Shown one piece after another: positions 48,456 through 60,349 of a stretch of DNA of 64,000 bases. Positions within the stretch are counted from its first letter, which is position 1; each line of letters begins with the position of its first letter. Where the stretch lies: positions 184,001 through 248,000 of the forward strand of contig JAQFVV010000184.1 in NCBI GenBank assembly GCA_028023455.1, given 5' to 3'. The notes beneath the pieces were generated by a model. That model made no database searches, was not told the origin of the DNA, and saw nothing but the letters and a program-made list of their open reading frames with translations. The DNA is from Epiperipatus broadwayi. Taxonomy: Eukaryota > Onychophora > Udeonychophora > Euonychophora > Peripatidae. The position numbers were made by a program, and so were the translations under genes.

Positions 48456-50527
48456 GGGTAATTACTAACCAGTGTTGTCTATTACTAACAAGTTGTTTGT
48501 ATTTGGAATGTTGAAATAAAGTTTAAATTTTCTATACATTCAACATTCACTCATAGATGATAGAAATAGTCCAACATATCACAATCCAACAATATATCAT
48601 CATCACAAACCTTCAGGTAAATAAGATGAAAGCCAGTTTGATAATTAAATAATTATAATTAGTTATTTGTTTCAATCTTATTTAAATTGATTATTATATT
48701 ACATTAAAATATCAACAGAATAATTAACACAAAAATAGAATAATAAAAATAGAATAATTTGCTATTAACTGAACATTCTTGTCATTACAGCTGTTTTTAT
48801 TATGTGATTATTCATATAGTATACAAACATGGATGAGTGATGAGTTTATTGGCTTTTTATCTCTGAGTTTAAGATCAAGAAATACCATGGAATTTCTTCT
48901 CAATTGCCTGATAGCTCTTAACTGAAATATTGAGTTTTCTTGAAGGCAGAATGAATGAGTGTGTGAATGATTTTTTGTCTTTTCTAGAAGATATTTATAA
49001 TCATGACAGACAAAAATAAATCATGGCCCTTATTCACAGAAGGCTGTAAATCATCAGCCAAGACAGCTGTTTGCAGTAAAGGTGGAAAATGCTAAGAATC
49101 CCCTGATTGCTGATCCAGAATGTCATTTGATGATGATCTTTTATTTAGGTACTTACAATTGCAGATCACTTTCAAGTGAAGGAAAATTGTAAGAATTGAA
49201 AAAATAACTGTCTTATATTACATGGGGCATTAATGGACTTTGTGAAATTAGAAGAAAAGGTGAAAGGGCAATTGATTTAAAAAGTGGACATGTACTGTAT
49301 TACAAAGGAACAAACATTGGAATTACAAGTGAAACAGGGTTCATTATAGATAAAAACAACATTGTTGAGATTGACAGTGTATTGGACAGTGGCAAGATTA
49401 GTTATTCAACTTAATAGCAGATATCAAATGTGGATAATTCAGCTTTATACCCCAAGTTCTCATTGTGATGAAGAAGTAGAGAATTTTTATATAAATGTAC
49501 AAAAAGCTTTTGATTGGACCAAACAACATTTTAAAATTGTCATGAAACATTTTAATGCTAGAACTGGTAAACAATTAAAAGATGAAAGTGTTGTAGGTAA
49601 ATTTGGTTGTGGTAATGGAAATGAAAGAGAACAGAGACTTGTGGAGTTTGCAAAAAAAGAGAAACTTTATATTATGAATTTTTTTTGCATGAAAAATGTT
49701 AATCACAAATAGACATGGAAATATTCAAATAAAGGTACAACAGAAATGAATTATATTTTGACTAACAGAAAAAATATATTTCAAGAATGTAATGTTCTTA
49801 ATAAATTCATCAACCAGAAGTGATCATTGATTGATTAGTAAGATGTAAGATACATGCCAATGTAAAACTAGAGAGAAAACAATTATTAAGAAAAACAATA
49901 TTCACAGTTGATATTCCTAATCTTAAAAAACATTCCAATGAATTTAAATTTGTAAATCATTTTCAAATATTAACAGATTTTGAATACACATCAAATTTGA
50001 ACAAATTCAATAGGAAGATAACTGATATACTTTTAAAAACTACAACAAATATAGCTGGTATAAAAAAGTAGCGATTGACCAGTGAAATTTATTTCAAGAC
50101 AAGAGAATTTATTAAGAAAAGAAGGAATATAAAAAAATATAAAAATGATGCATTAAGAAGGATTGAATATCTCAAATTTTGTAAAGTGGTGCGAAAAAGA
50201 GTTGACAATGATACAAGAAATTATAATTGTAAACTAAAAGCTATAGAAGATAATAAAAGTCTTGAAGAGTATAAAATAACATCTGGGTATTGATAGGAAA
50301 CTTGTTTCTGCAATAAGAAAAAAATATGGAACTATTACTAAAAAGAGAGATGTCATCATGAAATGTGTACAAGAGTTCTATCAAGAATTATATATCAATA
50401 AAGAACAAGAAAAAGTATCTTCTATAATTTCTATACCTCTTGAATTGCCCAAGATTTTAAATAAAGAAGTGAAACATGCAATTAAATTTATGATGAAGGG
50501 AGAAACTCCAAGTAATGATGGAATTAC

Positions 50528-50855
50528 ACCAATAAACATCACATGATTATCATTTCTTATGCTTTCTCTTAACTGTTATTAAAACAGGCAAAACTCTCTA
50601 TATGTATTGCCACTCAGTGCAAGCCAGAGTAACAATGGTTCCCCAGAAGGGTTGTGAATAAAATCCTCAAGTGCAGTGCTCTCAGATCCAAGGCTCCTCA
50701 CTGACGAAGGCCGCAAGCCAGAAACTAGTCTGAGGATATTGAATGAGTAGGCACTATATGGCGATTTTATGCACAAGCCTTCTGGCATCCATTGATTACT
50801 CTGGCTTGCACTGAGTGGCAATACATATAGAGAGTTTTGCCTGTTTTAATATTAT
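50528..50855. mobile_element. Foldback element with ~60-bp near-perfect terminal arms
   Basis: The inner arms 50,581-50,638 and 50,789-50,847 are reverse complements ('caggcaaaactctctatatg', 'gccactcagtgcaagccaga', then 'caatgg'). The core carries the family blocks 'gtgcagtgctctcagatcca' and 'ggccgcaagccagaaactag'. A single ~50-bp outer tail on the left ('acatcacatgattatcattt') matches the start of the 38,576 insert. An apparent 80-codon frame across it is an artefact of the arms. Confidence 0.85.
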
Positions 50856-52096
50856 AATTGATTTCTTAAAAGAAGCAAGTGAAGAAATAGAATTTTTTTT
50901 GGTAAAGTTATATATGAAATGTGTGAATGATAAAGATGTACTAGATAATTGGAAAAATACAATACTAATATTAATATTTAAAAAAAGTGATAAATAAGAT
51001 TTTTACCAAAATAATTACAACTCATCTACAGCATTTTTATCCAATCAAAAGAATAAGCTGGATTTAAAAGTGGTTTTAGTACAGTGGATCATATTTAAGT
51101 ATTGAGAGAAGTTATAGAAAGGACCAATGAATATGAGTTCTTTGGATTTGTAGATTATGAAAACGCATTCGATTATATAAGCATTGTTTCAATGATTAAA
51201 ATATTAGATTATCAAGATGTAGATTCAGGATATTGTCATATTTTGAAAAATATTTATAAAAATGCAACAGTAATAATTAAATTACATAATGATACTAGGA
51301 AGATTAACATTGAGAAGGGTGAGGGACAGGGTAACTCCATATCTCCAAAACTTTTTACAGCAGTTTTGCAAGAAGTATTTTGTGGATTAAAATGGAAAAC
51401 TAAGGGACTAAAAGAAAATGGAGATTATTTAAGTCTTTTAAATTTTGAGATGATGTAGTTGTTTTTGCAAATAATGCTTCAGACCTGCAGGAAATGTTGC
51501 AGGAGTTATCAGATGAAAGTAGGAAAGTAGGATTAAAGATAAATGTTAAAAAGACTAAAGTAATGTTTAATCGATTTGTTCAAAATATAAAAATAAAGAT
51601 TGATTATAATGAACAGTTACAAATACCTTGGTCAGATTATTAATACAGATGGAAACATAATGGATGAAATCACTATGATGGTCAAATATCCAATATGATT
51701 TATTTGTCCATAATATTGTCACAAACAGAAATAAATAAATAATCAATCAAACAAGATTGAAATAAACAACTATTAATAATTATATTTAAATATTTATCAA
51801 ACCGGCTTTTATTTCCATTGAGACCTTCTCAAGATATTATATTATACAATTCACATAAACAAATAATAATATTCACTCCAACTACTGGACATTATTTACA
51901 TTATATTTCATTTTCTTTTTAAACATGTCCATATATTATAAATAAATAAATTTAACATATTATACATCTAAAAATTTTAACAATAGCTCCCCCCCCCAAA
52001 AAAAAAAAAAAAATTAAATATATATTTTACATCTTTTAAAAAATAAAAAATAAAAATAAATAAATAAATTGGTATTTACATATGTACAACCATTTC

Positions 52097-53340
52097 CTAC
52101 ACTTTCCAATTGTTTAATAAAGCCCATTTCCCACCTAATTTAGCTGGATCTTTTACTATATTTACACATTTGTCGAAGTTTTCTTGAATATATAATGTTT
52201 CATAATATATTCTCTTATGGTAATTCTTCACATACTTAATAACACTTATATTTTCCTCACACTTCATTTTATGCCCTGTATCCAAATAATGCAAATATGG
52301 CCCTGATCTCATGTCTTTTCTATTAATTGCTCGATCATGTTCCTTACCTCTCTCACCTGCCATTCTCCCTGTCTGTCTTATATATATTTTATTGCATTTT
52401 CCACAGCTAATTTTATATACCAGCCCCATCATACTACTAACATCATTTAACTCTTTTGCATTATGTAACCATTTACCCAAGGACTTATTATTCTTCCAAG
52501 CTATTTTTACATTACTTGGCAATTTATCTTTCATTAATCTTTTATATACTTTTTCTGAATATGGAATAGACATCCATTTACTATCTCTATACTTATTCCT
52601 GTTATCCTCATTTACTTTATCTACCTTACCATCAAAAATTCATCTGATTTCCTTTTCTTTGTAACCTATTTTTACATAATTATTTTTCATCTTTAATTTC
52701 TGTTTATATGCCTTTGTTTTATCTAATGTTAATCTATCATTCTTTACTTTAAATCCCTTTAAAACTCCCATTTTCTGGCACCAAAAATATCTAAATATTT
52801 TAATCCATTTTCTTCTTTCTCCATTGTAAATCTAATATTATACTTATTCTCATTCAATTCATTAAAATTTTTACTAATACTTCTACTATTTCCTACAATA
52901 ACAATATCATCTACATCTCTACAATATTCTTTAATCTCATTATTACTTATAACTCTATCAATTATACTCTTTTCAATACTATCTACTAACATTGATGATA
53001 AAATACCACTAACTCAACATCCCATTACCCATCCTTTGCCTATATTTCAAAACTCTTCCTTATATTTAAAATATAATGCCTCATCTATTAACAATAATGC
53101 TTCATAAATAGTATTCATCCATTCTTTCGATAAAACATTACTTATTTTTAATTTTTCTATAACAATATCAATACTATCTTTTCTAGGTACACTTTGATTC
53201 ATCTTTTCATTATCAAATGATGCTATCATTACATTTCTATTTAATTTGATATTATTTAACCTGTTAACAATTTCTTCAGAATTCTTAATATAATATTTTC
53301 CAAATCCTATTGTTTCTACAATTTTCTTATATACTATTTT
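52097..53340 (-). pseudogene. PLE family 1 reverse transcriptase/GIY-YIG, left arm
   Basis: Minus strand. The RT start IASFDNEKMNQSVPRKDSID lies near 53,225 (the second aspartate block has FDN where the other arm has FDI). The palm reads YCRDVDDIVIVGNS near 52,925, with D replacing Y of YVDD. GIY-YIG lies near 52,420: VYKISCGKCNKIYIRQTGR, where G of YIG is R. The C-terminus GGKWALLNNWKV is at 52,100-52,135. Stops near 53,010 and 52,640 break the frame. Several catalytic residues are altered relative to the right arm, so this arm has decayed more. Confidence 0.85.
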
Positions 53341-53370
53341 ACTTTAGTAATTATATACTTAAAGATTTAT

Positions 53371-54700
53371 GTAAAATAGTATATAAGAAAATTGTAGAAA
53401 CAATAGGATTTGGAAAATATTATATTAAGAATTCTGAAGAAATTGTTAACAGGTTAAATAATATCAAATTAAATAGAAATGGAATGATAGCATCATTTGA
53501 TATTGAAAAGATGTATCAAAATGTGCCTAGAAAAGATAGTATTGATATTATTATAGAAAAATTAAAAATAAGTAATGTTTTATCGGAAGAATGGATGAAT
53601 ACTATTTATGAGGAATAGATGAGGCATTATATTTTAAATATAAAGAAGAGTTTTGGAATATAGGCAAAGGATGGGTAATGGGATGTTCAGTTAGTGGTAT
53701 TTTATCATCAATGTTGGTAGATAGTATTGAAGAGAGTATAATTGATAGAGTTATAAGTAATAATGAGATTAAAGAATATTGTAGATATGTAGATGATATT
53801 GTTATTGTAGGAAATAGTAGAAGTATTAGCAAAATTTTTAATGAATTGAATGAGAATAAGTATAATATTAGATTTACAATGGAGAAAGAAGAAAATGGAT
53901 TAAAATATTTAAATGTTTTTTTAAAAAGAGGGATAATGAATGAGATAGTTGTTGAACATTATATTAAAGATGAAAAGACCAGAGGGTTGATTGATCTAAC
54001 TTCTTATCAGCCATGGTGCCAGAAAATGGGAGTTTTAAAGGGATTTAAAGTAAAGAATGATAGATTAACATTAGATAAAACAAAGGCATATAAACAGAAA
54101 TTAAAGATGAAAAATAATTATGTAAAAATAGGTTACAAAGAAAAGGAAATCAGATGAATTTTTGATGGTAAGATAGATAAAGTAAATGAGGATAACAGGA
54201 ATAAGTATAGAGATAGTAAATGGATATCTATTCCATATTCAGAAAAAGTATATAAAAGATTAATGAAAGATAAATTGCCAAGTAATGTAAAAATAGCTTG
54301 GAAGAATAATAAGTCCTTGGGTAAATGGTTACATAATGCAAAAGAGTTAAATGATGTTAGTAGTATGATGGGGCTGGTATATAAAATTAGTTGTGGAAAA
54401 TGCAATAAAATATATATAGGACAGACAGGGAGAATGGCAGGTGAGAAAGGTAAGGAACATGATCGAGCAATTAATAGAAAAGACATGAGATCAGGGCAAT
54501 ATTTGCATTATTTGGATACAGGGCATAAAATGAAGTATGAGGAAAATATAAGTGTTATTAAGTATGCGAAGAATTACCATAAGAGAATATATTATGAAAC
54601 ATTATATATTCAAGAAAACTTAGACAAATGTGTAAATATAGTAAAAGGTCCAGCTAAATTAGGTGGGAAACGGGCTTTATTAAACAATTGGAAAGTGTAG
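53371..54700 (+). pseudogene. PLE family 1 reverse transcriptase/GIY-YIG, right arm
   Basis: Plus strand. Fingers include IGFGKYYIKNSEEIVNRLNN and MIASFDIEKMYQNVPRKDSI (first catalytic Asp). The palm has GCSVSGILSSMLVD near 53,684 and the catalytic YCRYVDDIVIVGNS near 53,780, then FTMEKEENGLKYLNVFLKRG. GIY-YIG near 54,380 reads VYKISCGKCNKIYIGQTGR with the catalytic tyrosines, YIG and Arg present. Downstream is H.L..GH-type text (YLHYLDTGHKMKYEEN) and the terminal NNWKV. Only about two interruptions are seen (near 53,617 and 54,156). The N-terminal part upstream of the fingers is missing. Confidence 0.9.
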
Positions 54701-54956
54701 AAAATGGTTGTACATATGTAAATACCAATTTATTTATTTATTTTTATTTTTTAAAAGATGTAAAATATATATTTAATTATTATTATTATTATTTTGGGGG
54801 GGGGGGATATTGTTAAAATTTTTAGATGTATAATATGTTAAATTTATTTATTTATAATATATGGACATGTTTAAAAAGAAAATGAAATATAATGTAAATA
54901 ATGTCCAGTAGATGGAGTGAATATTATTATTTGTTTATGTGAATTGTATAATATAA

Positions 54957-54995
54957 TATCTTGAGAAGGTCTCAATGGAGATGAAAGCCGGTTTG
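54957..54995 (+). ncRNA. Degenerate hammerhead-like motif, PLE family 1 right end
   Basis: CTTGAGA, then stem II GTCTC-AATG-GAGAT and GAAA at 54,960-54,985, followed by GCCGG. The stem and GAAA block are intact, but the first core block differs from CUGANGA. The mirrored motif at 51,803-51,835 has lost GATGAAA (it reads AATAAAA). Likely a relic or divergent PLE hammerhead. Confidence 0.4.
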
Positions 54996-55614
54996 ATAAA
55001 TATTTAAATATAATTATTAATAGTTGTTTATTTCAATCTTGTTTGATTGATTATTTATTTATAATGAATGAAATTAATCATAGAATTAAACTTGGTTGGA
55101 GTGCTTTTGGTAGAACGAACTTAATATTAAAAGGAAATATGCCTATGTGTTTGAAAAAGAAGATTCTTAATAAATATGTTTTACCAGTTCTTACTCATGG
55201 ATCTGAGACTTGGACATTTAACAATAGGGTAATACAGAAACTTCAGACTACTCAATGAAATATGGAGTGTTGCATGTTAGGAATAACAAGAAGAGATCAA
55301 AAACAAAATACATGGATAAGATAACAAACAGGTGTTATTGCCATCATTGAAAGAATTAAGAGATTGACATGGAATTGGGCTGGACATATTACTAGAAAAA
55401 AATGATAATAGATGAATAGCTAAAATCTTAAATGGGATTCCAAGAGATTGTAAAAGACATAGAAAAAAACCATATGTGAGATGGATGGATAAAATAAGGA
55501 AATTTGCTGGGATGATATGGAGAAAAGAGTCTAGAGATCGGAGATGGATTGAACTTAAAGAGATCTTTATTCTGTAGTGGATTATCAATGGTTGAAAATG
55601 ATAATGAATGACTA

Positions 55615-56890
55615 AATCATGAATTTATAAAATTAAAATTTGTGAATACTTGTTTACTACAGTTTGATAATATTATGAAATAGTCATATTTTTTGTATAT
55701 AGATCTGCCCTGCACCAAATTTTATTAGAGATAATTATGCTCAACTATTTGTGTAAGATGGATATTTACTGATAGTCAAAAATCTTAATGATTAAAAATA
55801 TTAGAAATTTTATTAATTTAGTATTTCATTATTTGTTTATATTATAAAAATAATAAATTATGAAATATTAAACCTAAATTATTCTTCAATTGTATAGCAA
55901 TAATATAAAAATTAATATGGTATTATTTATATAAATGTCTATATGTGGGTGGTTATATTCTGGGTTGCACAATATATTTCATTTTATACTTATAATAATC
56001 AACTTGCATCCAAATGGATTCACATCTTCATTTTTATAATAGATTTTTATTTTATTAAATAAAGAAAGCATTTTATGGCTTTTCTTAAACTTGGTACAAT
56101 TGCTATCACCAACTTTGGCTTATTTCAAACTAAAATTTTCATTCAATAATTCACAGTAATAATATGATAATTATGAACAAAAAAATGTTCATTTTGATAA
56201 CATTATGTGACTGAGTGTGCACAAAAAATATCTTACTGATAAAAGATTTATGATGCTACAATTCATAAAGCTGGATTAGCGCAAAATTTATGAATTTATA
56301 CTTTTTTATTTCTTAAATATCTTTTCAAACAATGAATTATTGAAATCATAAATGTGAATAGGTGGACTACTCTACATTCTCTGAATCTTTTTTACTAAAA
56401 AAGAATATATAAATTTTAAAAATAATCTTGAATTAATATAATTTAATTCAAACTTATATTAATTTATTTATAAACTGTTTTATGTCTGCATTATGTTGAC
56501 ATAATTAAATTCTAAACATGCATATACCTAATAATATCTGAAACTCAAGATTGCATATAAAAAGAAATAGATTAAAGATAAACAAAAACTTTTTAAAAAT
56601 TTTTTGAGTTTTAAAAATATTAGTTTAATTTAAAATTATCCTATTAAGATTAAATTTTATGAAACACCAAAAAATTTACAGCTTACACGTTTAATAGCCA
56701 TATAACATACATGAAATAATTCATAAAAGATATGCACTACAGAATGTTTAATAATCTTTGATTCTTTGTATATGGCTTATATTAAATAATATCTAAAAAA
56801 TATCTCTTCATTTTTGCCTTTATTCAATTACATGATAGTTTTGACTGTCTAGCAGTCTTTTACTAAATTATAAATAAAATTTTCACAATG
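55615..56890. other. AT-rich stretch without a recognisable gene
   Basis: Nothing recognised: no shared repeats, no exon-like island, only AT-rich text. Confidence 0.5.
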
Positions 56891-56894
56891 CTTT

Positions 56895-57040
56895 TATTTA
56901 ATTGTCTAATAGTTTTAATTGTTTATCTGTCTTTTTCAGAATTATAAAATACAATTATCTAATTAACTGACAATTGTATTTTATTGCTCTGAAAAAGAGA
57001 ATTAGTCAGTCAAAACTATCAGATAATCGAATTAAAAGTA
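56895..57040. repeat. Imperfect hairpin (inverted repeat)
   Basis: Arms about 56,898-56,962 and 56,966-57,035 carry 'taaaatacaattatctaatt'-type text and its near-complement, plus 'ctgtctttttcagaatt' against 'gctctgaaaaagagaa'. There is almost no loop. It looks like a small MITE or snap-back remnant. Confidence 0.6.
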
Positions 57041-57227
57041 ATATAAATAGTACAGTATAAAGAAGTGGTAACTTTTTAAAGATTTATTATAAGCGCTATA
57101 AATTATGCCCCAATTCAAATTTATAAATAAAAAAATTGACATACCAAAAAAACAAACAAATACTTTAGAATATTTCTTGATAAAAAATGTTATGCATCAA
57201 TTATTTATTCATTTATAAATCACTTTC

Positions 57228-58128
57228 CATACAGTAGTGCCATCAAGTGCAAGTTTTCATAATCAATGGATGCAAGAAGGTTTGTGCATAAAATCCCTAT
57301 CTGGTGTCTACTCATCCAACATCCTCAGACTAGTTCCAGCTTGTGGCTTTCAACTGTGAGGAACCTTGGATTTGAAAGCACAGCATCTAGATCTTAGAAT
57401 CTAATTCAATCCTCCAGCAGCCATCGTTTATCTATTTGGTTAATTGAAAACACCATAATACTTCAAACCCAAACTTGTTTGCTTGCATAGTCATATAGAC
57501 CTGAACTCAGTTCAGCATCTATATATTTTGGTGTCTTTGGTTTTTCAAAAACCATAGTAAGCATTATCCTATGGACAGAATAGGTATAAAACCATCAAAA
57601 CATCACATGATCTACTGTAATGAAAGTTTGGTACTCTTATTAACAGCATGCATATGCATATGAAATGGTGATCATGTGATGGTTTGATAGTATTATACCT
57701 ATCCTGACCATAGGATAATGATGATTATGGTCTTTGAAAAACAAAAGATACTAAAATGAATAGATGCTGAACTGAGTTCTGATCTATATGATTATGCAAG
57801 CAAATGAGCTTGCATTGAAAACATTATGATGTTTTTATCTTGGGCTCCTGGCTTTACACAAATAAATAAAAGGTGGCTAATGGAGCATTGTATTAGATCT
57901 TAAGATCTAGGTGCAATGCTCTCAAATCTCAGGCTCTTCATTGATGAAAGCCACAAGCTAGAAACTAATCTGGGGATGTTGGATGAGTAGGTCCTAGATA
58001 GAGATTTTATGCATAAACCTTCCTGCATCCATTGATTATGAAAGCTTGCATTTGATGGCACTATTCTATGAAGAGTTTGGTACTCTTATTAACAGCATGT
58101 GTAAACATATGAAATGATGATCATGTGA
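57228..58128. mobile_element. Foldback element, long palindromic dimer
   Basis: The left unit (57,228-about 57,615) is the reverse complement of the right unit (about 57,685-58,075). The family blocks 'gatgttggatgagtag', 'cttaagatctaggtgcaatg' and 'aaaggtggctaatggagc' occur in one and their complements in the other. The terminal ~55 bp 'gtttggtactcttattaaca...gatcatgtga' occurs twice in the same direction, at about 57,627-57,678 and 58,076-58,128, so the loop holds an extra copy of the end. Non-coding. The most complete member of the family here. Confidence 0.85.
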
Positions 58129-58129
58129 C

Positions 58130-60345
58130 AAATGAATTTGTTGCATTTTACACTATTTATAAATGCTTTTCTTACTCTATATTTCTAATATATTTACAAT
58201 TTAGTTCATATCTATACAATTTTAAACTTATTTTATTAAAACAAATAAAGAATTTCTTTATTTATAAATATTATTTGTACATGTACAATGTAAACAATTT
58301 ATTAGTATATAAATCAATGCAGATATTAATGTTATTTTCTATATTTCCACAAATTTTTTAGATGACAACAGCAATATAATTCATAGTTATTATTTCTTTG
58401 CAAGATAAAATAAATTTATTTATTAATACATATTATTTATTTATAAATATTATTTATTTATGTATAGATCTATCTTGTATAGTTAGATATGTGAGATTCT
58501 ATGCTAACCAAATAATTTAAAAGGTTTTCTTTTTTCATTTGTTAACAAAAAAAAAATACTTTATTAAAGTTTGAATGGGCTTCTAGTAAAACATTTAATG
58601 AAATACTACTCATCAATCATCATGTAATAATTACAGTTGCTTTGTCATATTTATTGTCATTTTATTAAAAGTTTTTAAAAAAGTATCTTTTTTGTTTTCC
58701 TTTGCATACTAGATCCACTAAACTCATTTATTAAAGTTACTATCTTCCCACATATAACATGCTTAATATAAATGCAATTTTTTTTGCAATACAAGAGATT
58801 TCATCTAAAGTATAGTATTTTACAATTATGAGCTTGACAATTAGAAACAAAGAGAAGTTCATAGATTGTGTATGGAAAAACAGTATGAAAATAATACTGC
58901 TATCATGATATATATCATGAGATATAACCAAAAATCATTTATCTTTTTCACATGTATTTGGTCATGTGTATCAGTTGTATAGCATGGAGTGGATAACTAT
59001 AAAGAGCTTGAACATCTGAGTTCAAATCTCTTCTAAATTACAAAAATTTAAACAGTGAAAAAAAATAAAACAAAACAATTTAACTATTGCAAGGCAAACA
59101 ACTTTCCAATTTTTTTTCAAAGATGAAGAGTGAAGAAAATATTTATCATTCAAATGATAATTTGCAAAGATTTTTAACTCTTTTCTTTCTTTACTTTTCA
59201 TTCTAATTAATAATAGGTAAATATTCATCTATAGGTTAATAATTAATTAGCAAAATTATTTAAAATAAAGCATAATTTTGAAAATTGCTAAATGATTTCA
59301 CATGAAATAAAATGAATAATATAAATTTTTAATCTTCATATAATAAATATAAAATATCATTTAAAATAATTTTTTAGCAATCAGACAAAGTTATTATTAG
59401 TTGTATTTGCCTTATATAAATTATAATATTATTATAATAAATTATTTTAAAAATAATTTTCTTTTTCTTGAAAATGTTAGCAAATTTTTAAATTCTGAAA
59501 TAAATAATTATATTTTAACACAATCATAGATTTTTCATTATATGTAGATATCTTAAATGAATATTGTTATTTTTAATACAATTCATTAAAAATTATTACT
59601 AAAAATGTTCAAGAGACAATATAGTGTTCAAGTACAGAAATGGCATGTTGATCTAGAAATAGATTCAGAAATTTTTATTTCTTGAATTTTATTTAAATAA
59701 TGTATTCTAAATATTAAAGATAATAATATCTGTTCTAGTTTTTCTTTTACTATCATAATTAAATTGAAATGTATATAAAAATCAATAAATTGTCCACATT
59801 CACCCCCTTTTTATCAGGATAAAAGACAGTACTATCAAAAAAACTTGTAAAAGTTCTAATATAATATAATATTAATGCTATCAGAGTAGCCAACCATCTT
59901 AAATGTTTTAGCTTTGGTTACCTAAAAGAAAATGCAATTTTCTTAGAAATCCTCAATTATCTAAAAAAATCTTCATAGTTTAACTCAGATGCAAGCAAGT
60001 CATGGGCAGGACAAGTATAGTGGCATTAAAAATATGTCTAATCCTTAGCAAATTGGTATAAAACTTGGTGACCATTTTTTAGAAGAAGATGCCTCTCTTT
60101 CTAAGTTTCAACAGCTGTTAAACACTAAAAGTAGCAACTTCATTGTTCAAAGTGTCATGTTTCTAAGTAATGGAATTCTTTAAGAGAATGGTTGTGAATA
60201 AATATGTCTATTATTGAATTTATTAAAAAATCATGCCAGTTTCGTAACAATAAATATATTTTTACTGCCTTGATAAAAAGAAAACATGTACAGTTTTCAT
60301 TGTATAAATATTACAAAAAATATAAAGATTCATAAATAATATGTT
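58130..60345. other. AT-rich stretch; one tRNA-like relic
   Basis: Mostly featureless AT-rich DNA. At about 58,975-59,035 'tatagcatggagtggataac' and 'gagttcaaatctctt' have A-box and B-box character with tRNA-like spacing but no acceptor stem, so this is a tRNA pseudogene or SINE head at best. Confidence 0.4.
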
Positions 60346-60349
60346 GTGA

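Larger units (their letters stand above)
45701..48622. mobile_element. Head-to-head Penelope-like element, family 2, nested in family 1
   Basis: Two inverted arms, about 45,701-46,930 (minus) and 46,940-48,622 (plus), share the outer ends and the GIY-YIG region as reverse complements. It is inserted in the tail of a family-1 element. The flanks 'aagatgaaagtcag' (left, ending 45,700) and 'aagatgaaagccag' (right, from about 48,623) form a 14-bp target duplication with one change. The right arm includes reverse transcriptase, GIY-YIG and C-terminal parts; the left arm reaches upstream only as far as the region just before GIY-YIG and part of the RT end. The right end is about 45 bp longer than the left. 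Confidence 0.8.
44740..48700. mobile_element. Head-to-head Penelope-like element, family 1 copy A (contains a nested PLE)
   Basis: The left arm (44,740-45,165) is minus: its 3' non-coding end and the last codons. The right arm is plus: C-terminal codons at 45,325-45,372, reading NLDGKWALLDNWKI, then 3' non-coding DNA to 45,700, resuming at 48,622-48,700 after a nested insertion. The same landmarks occur in copy B at 51.7-55.1 kb. It is flanked by 'acattaagatat' (44,728-44,739) and 'acattaaaatat' (48,701-48,712), a 12-bp target duplication with one change. Strongly 5'-truncated; no reverse transcriptase remains. Confidence 0.75.
51671..55060. mobile_element. Head-to-head Penelope-like element, family 1 copy B
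   Basis: A 3.4-kb inverted repeat: left arm to 53,342 (minus), 28-bp spacer, right arm from 53,371 (plus). Both arms include reverse transcriptase, GIY-YIG and 3' non-coding parts, with 3' ends outward. It is inserted in the RTE at 'ataatggatgaaat' (51,657-51,670), repeated as 'ataatgaatgaaat' (55,061-55,074): a 14-bp target duplication with one change. The left end is about 57 bp longer than the right, and copy A shows the same one-sided extension. The arms are highly similar, so the pair is fairly recent. Confidence 0.9.
48774..55610 (+). mobile_element. RTE-clade LINE copy interrupted by a foldback element and a PLE
   Basis: Same family and order as 36.6-40.2 kb. The leader starts near 48,774. 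Endonuclease text runs at 49,190-50,070 (GINGLCEIR, MKHFNARTGK; the catalytic G-D of GDFNAR is lost). Linker and RT fingers lie at 50,075-50,546 and the palm at 50,850-51,460 (VDYENAFDY, GEGQGNSISPKLF). The 'LNF.DDVVVF' catalytic block lies near 51,440 with a frameshift. The tail resumes after the PLE at 55,061-55,610 with FGRTNLILKGNMPM and RWMDKIRKFAG. Interruptions are a foldback at 50,528-50,855 and a PLE at 51,671-55,060. Confidence 0.85.

Noticed and set aside
50579-50821. An 80-codon minus-strand frame
   Set aside because: Produced by the inverted arms and core of the foldback element; similar frames are not conserved in the other copies.
53343-53370. Palindrome centre as a possible assembly inversion artefact
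   Set aside because: Cannot be excluded without reads, but the arms have diverged (lost catalytic residues on the left), the ends are asymmetric, and a 14-bp target duplication surrounds the whole pair, which an artefact would not produce.
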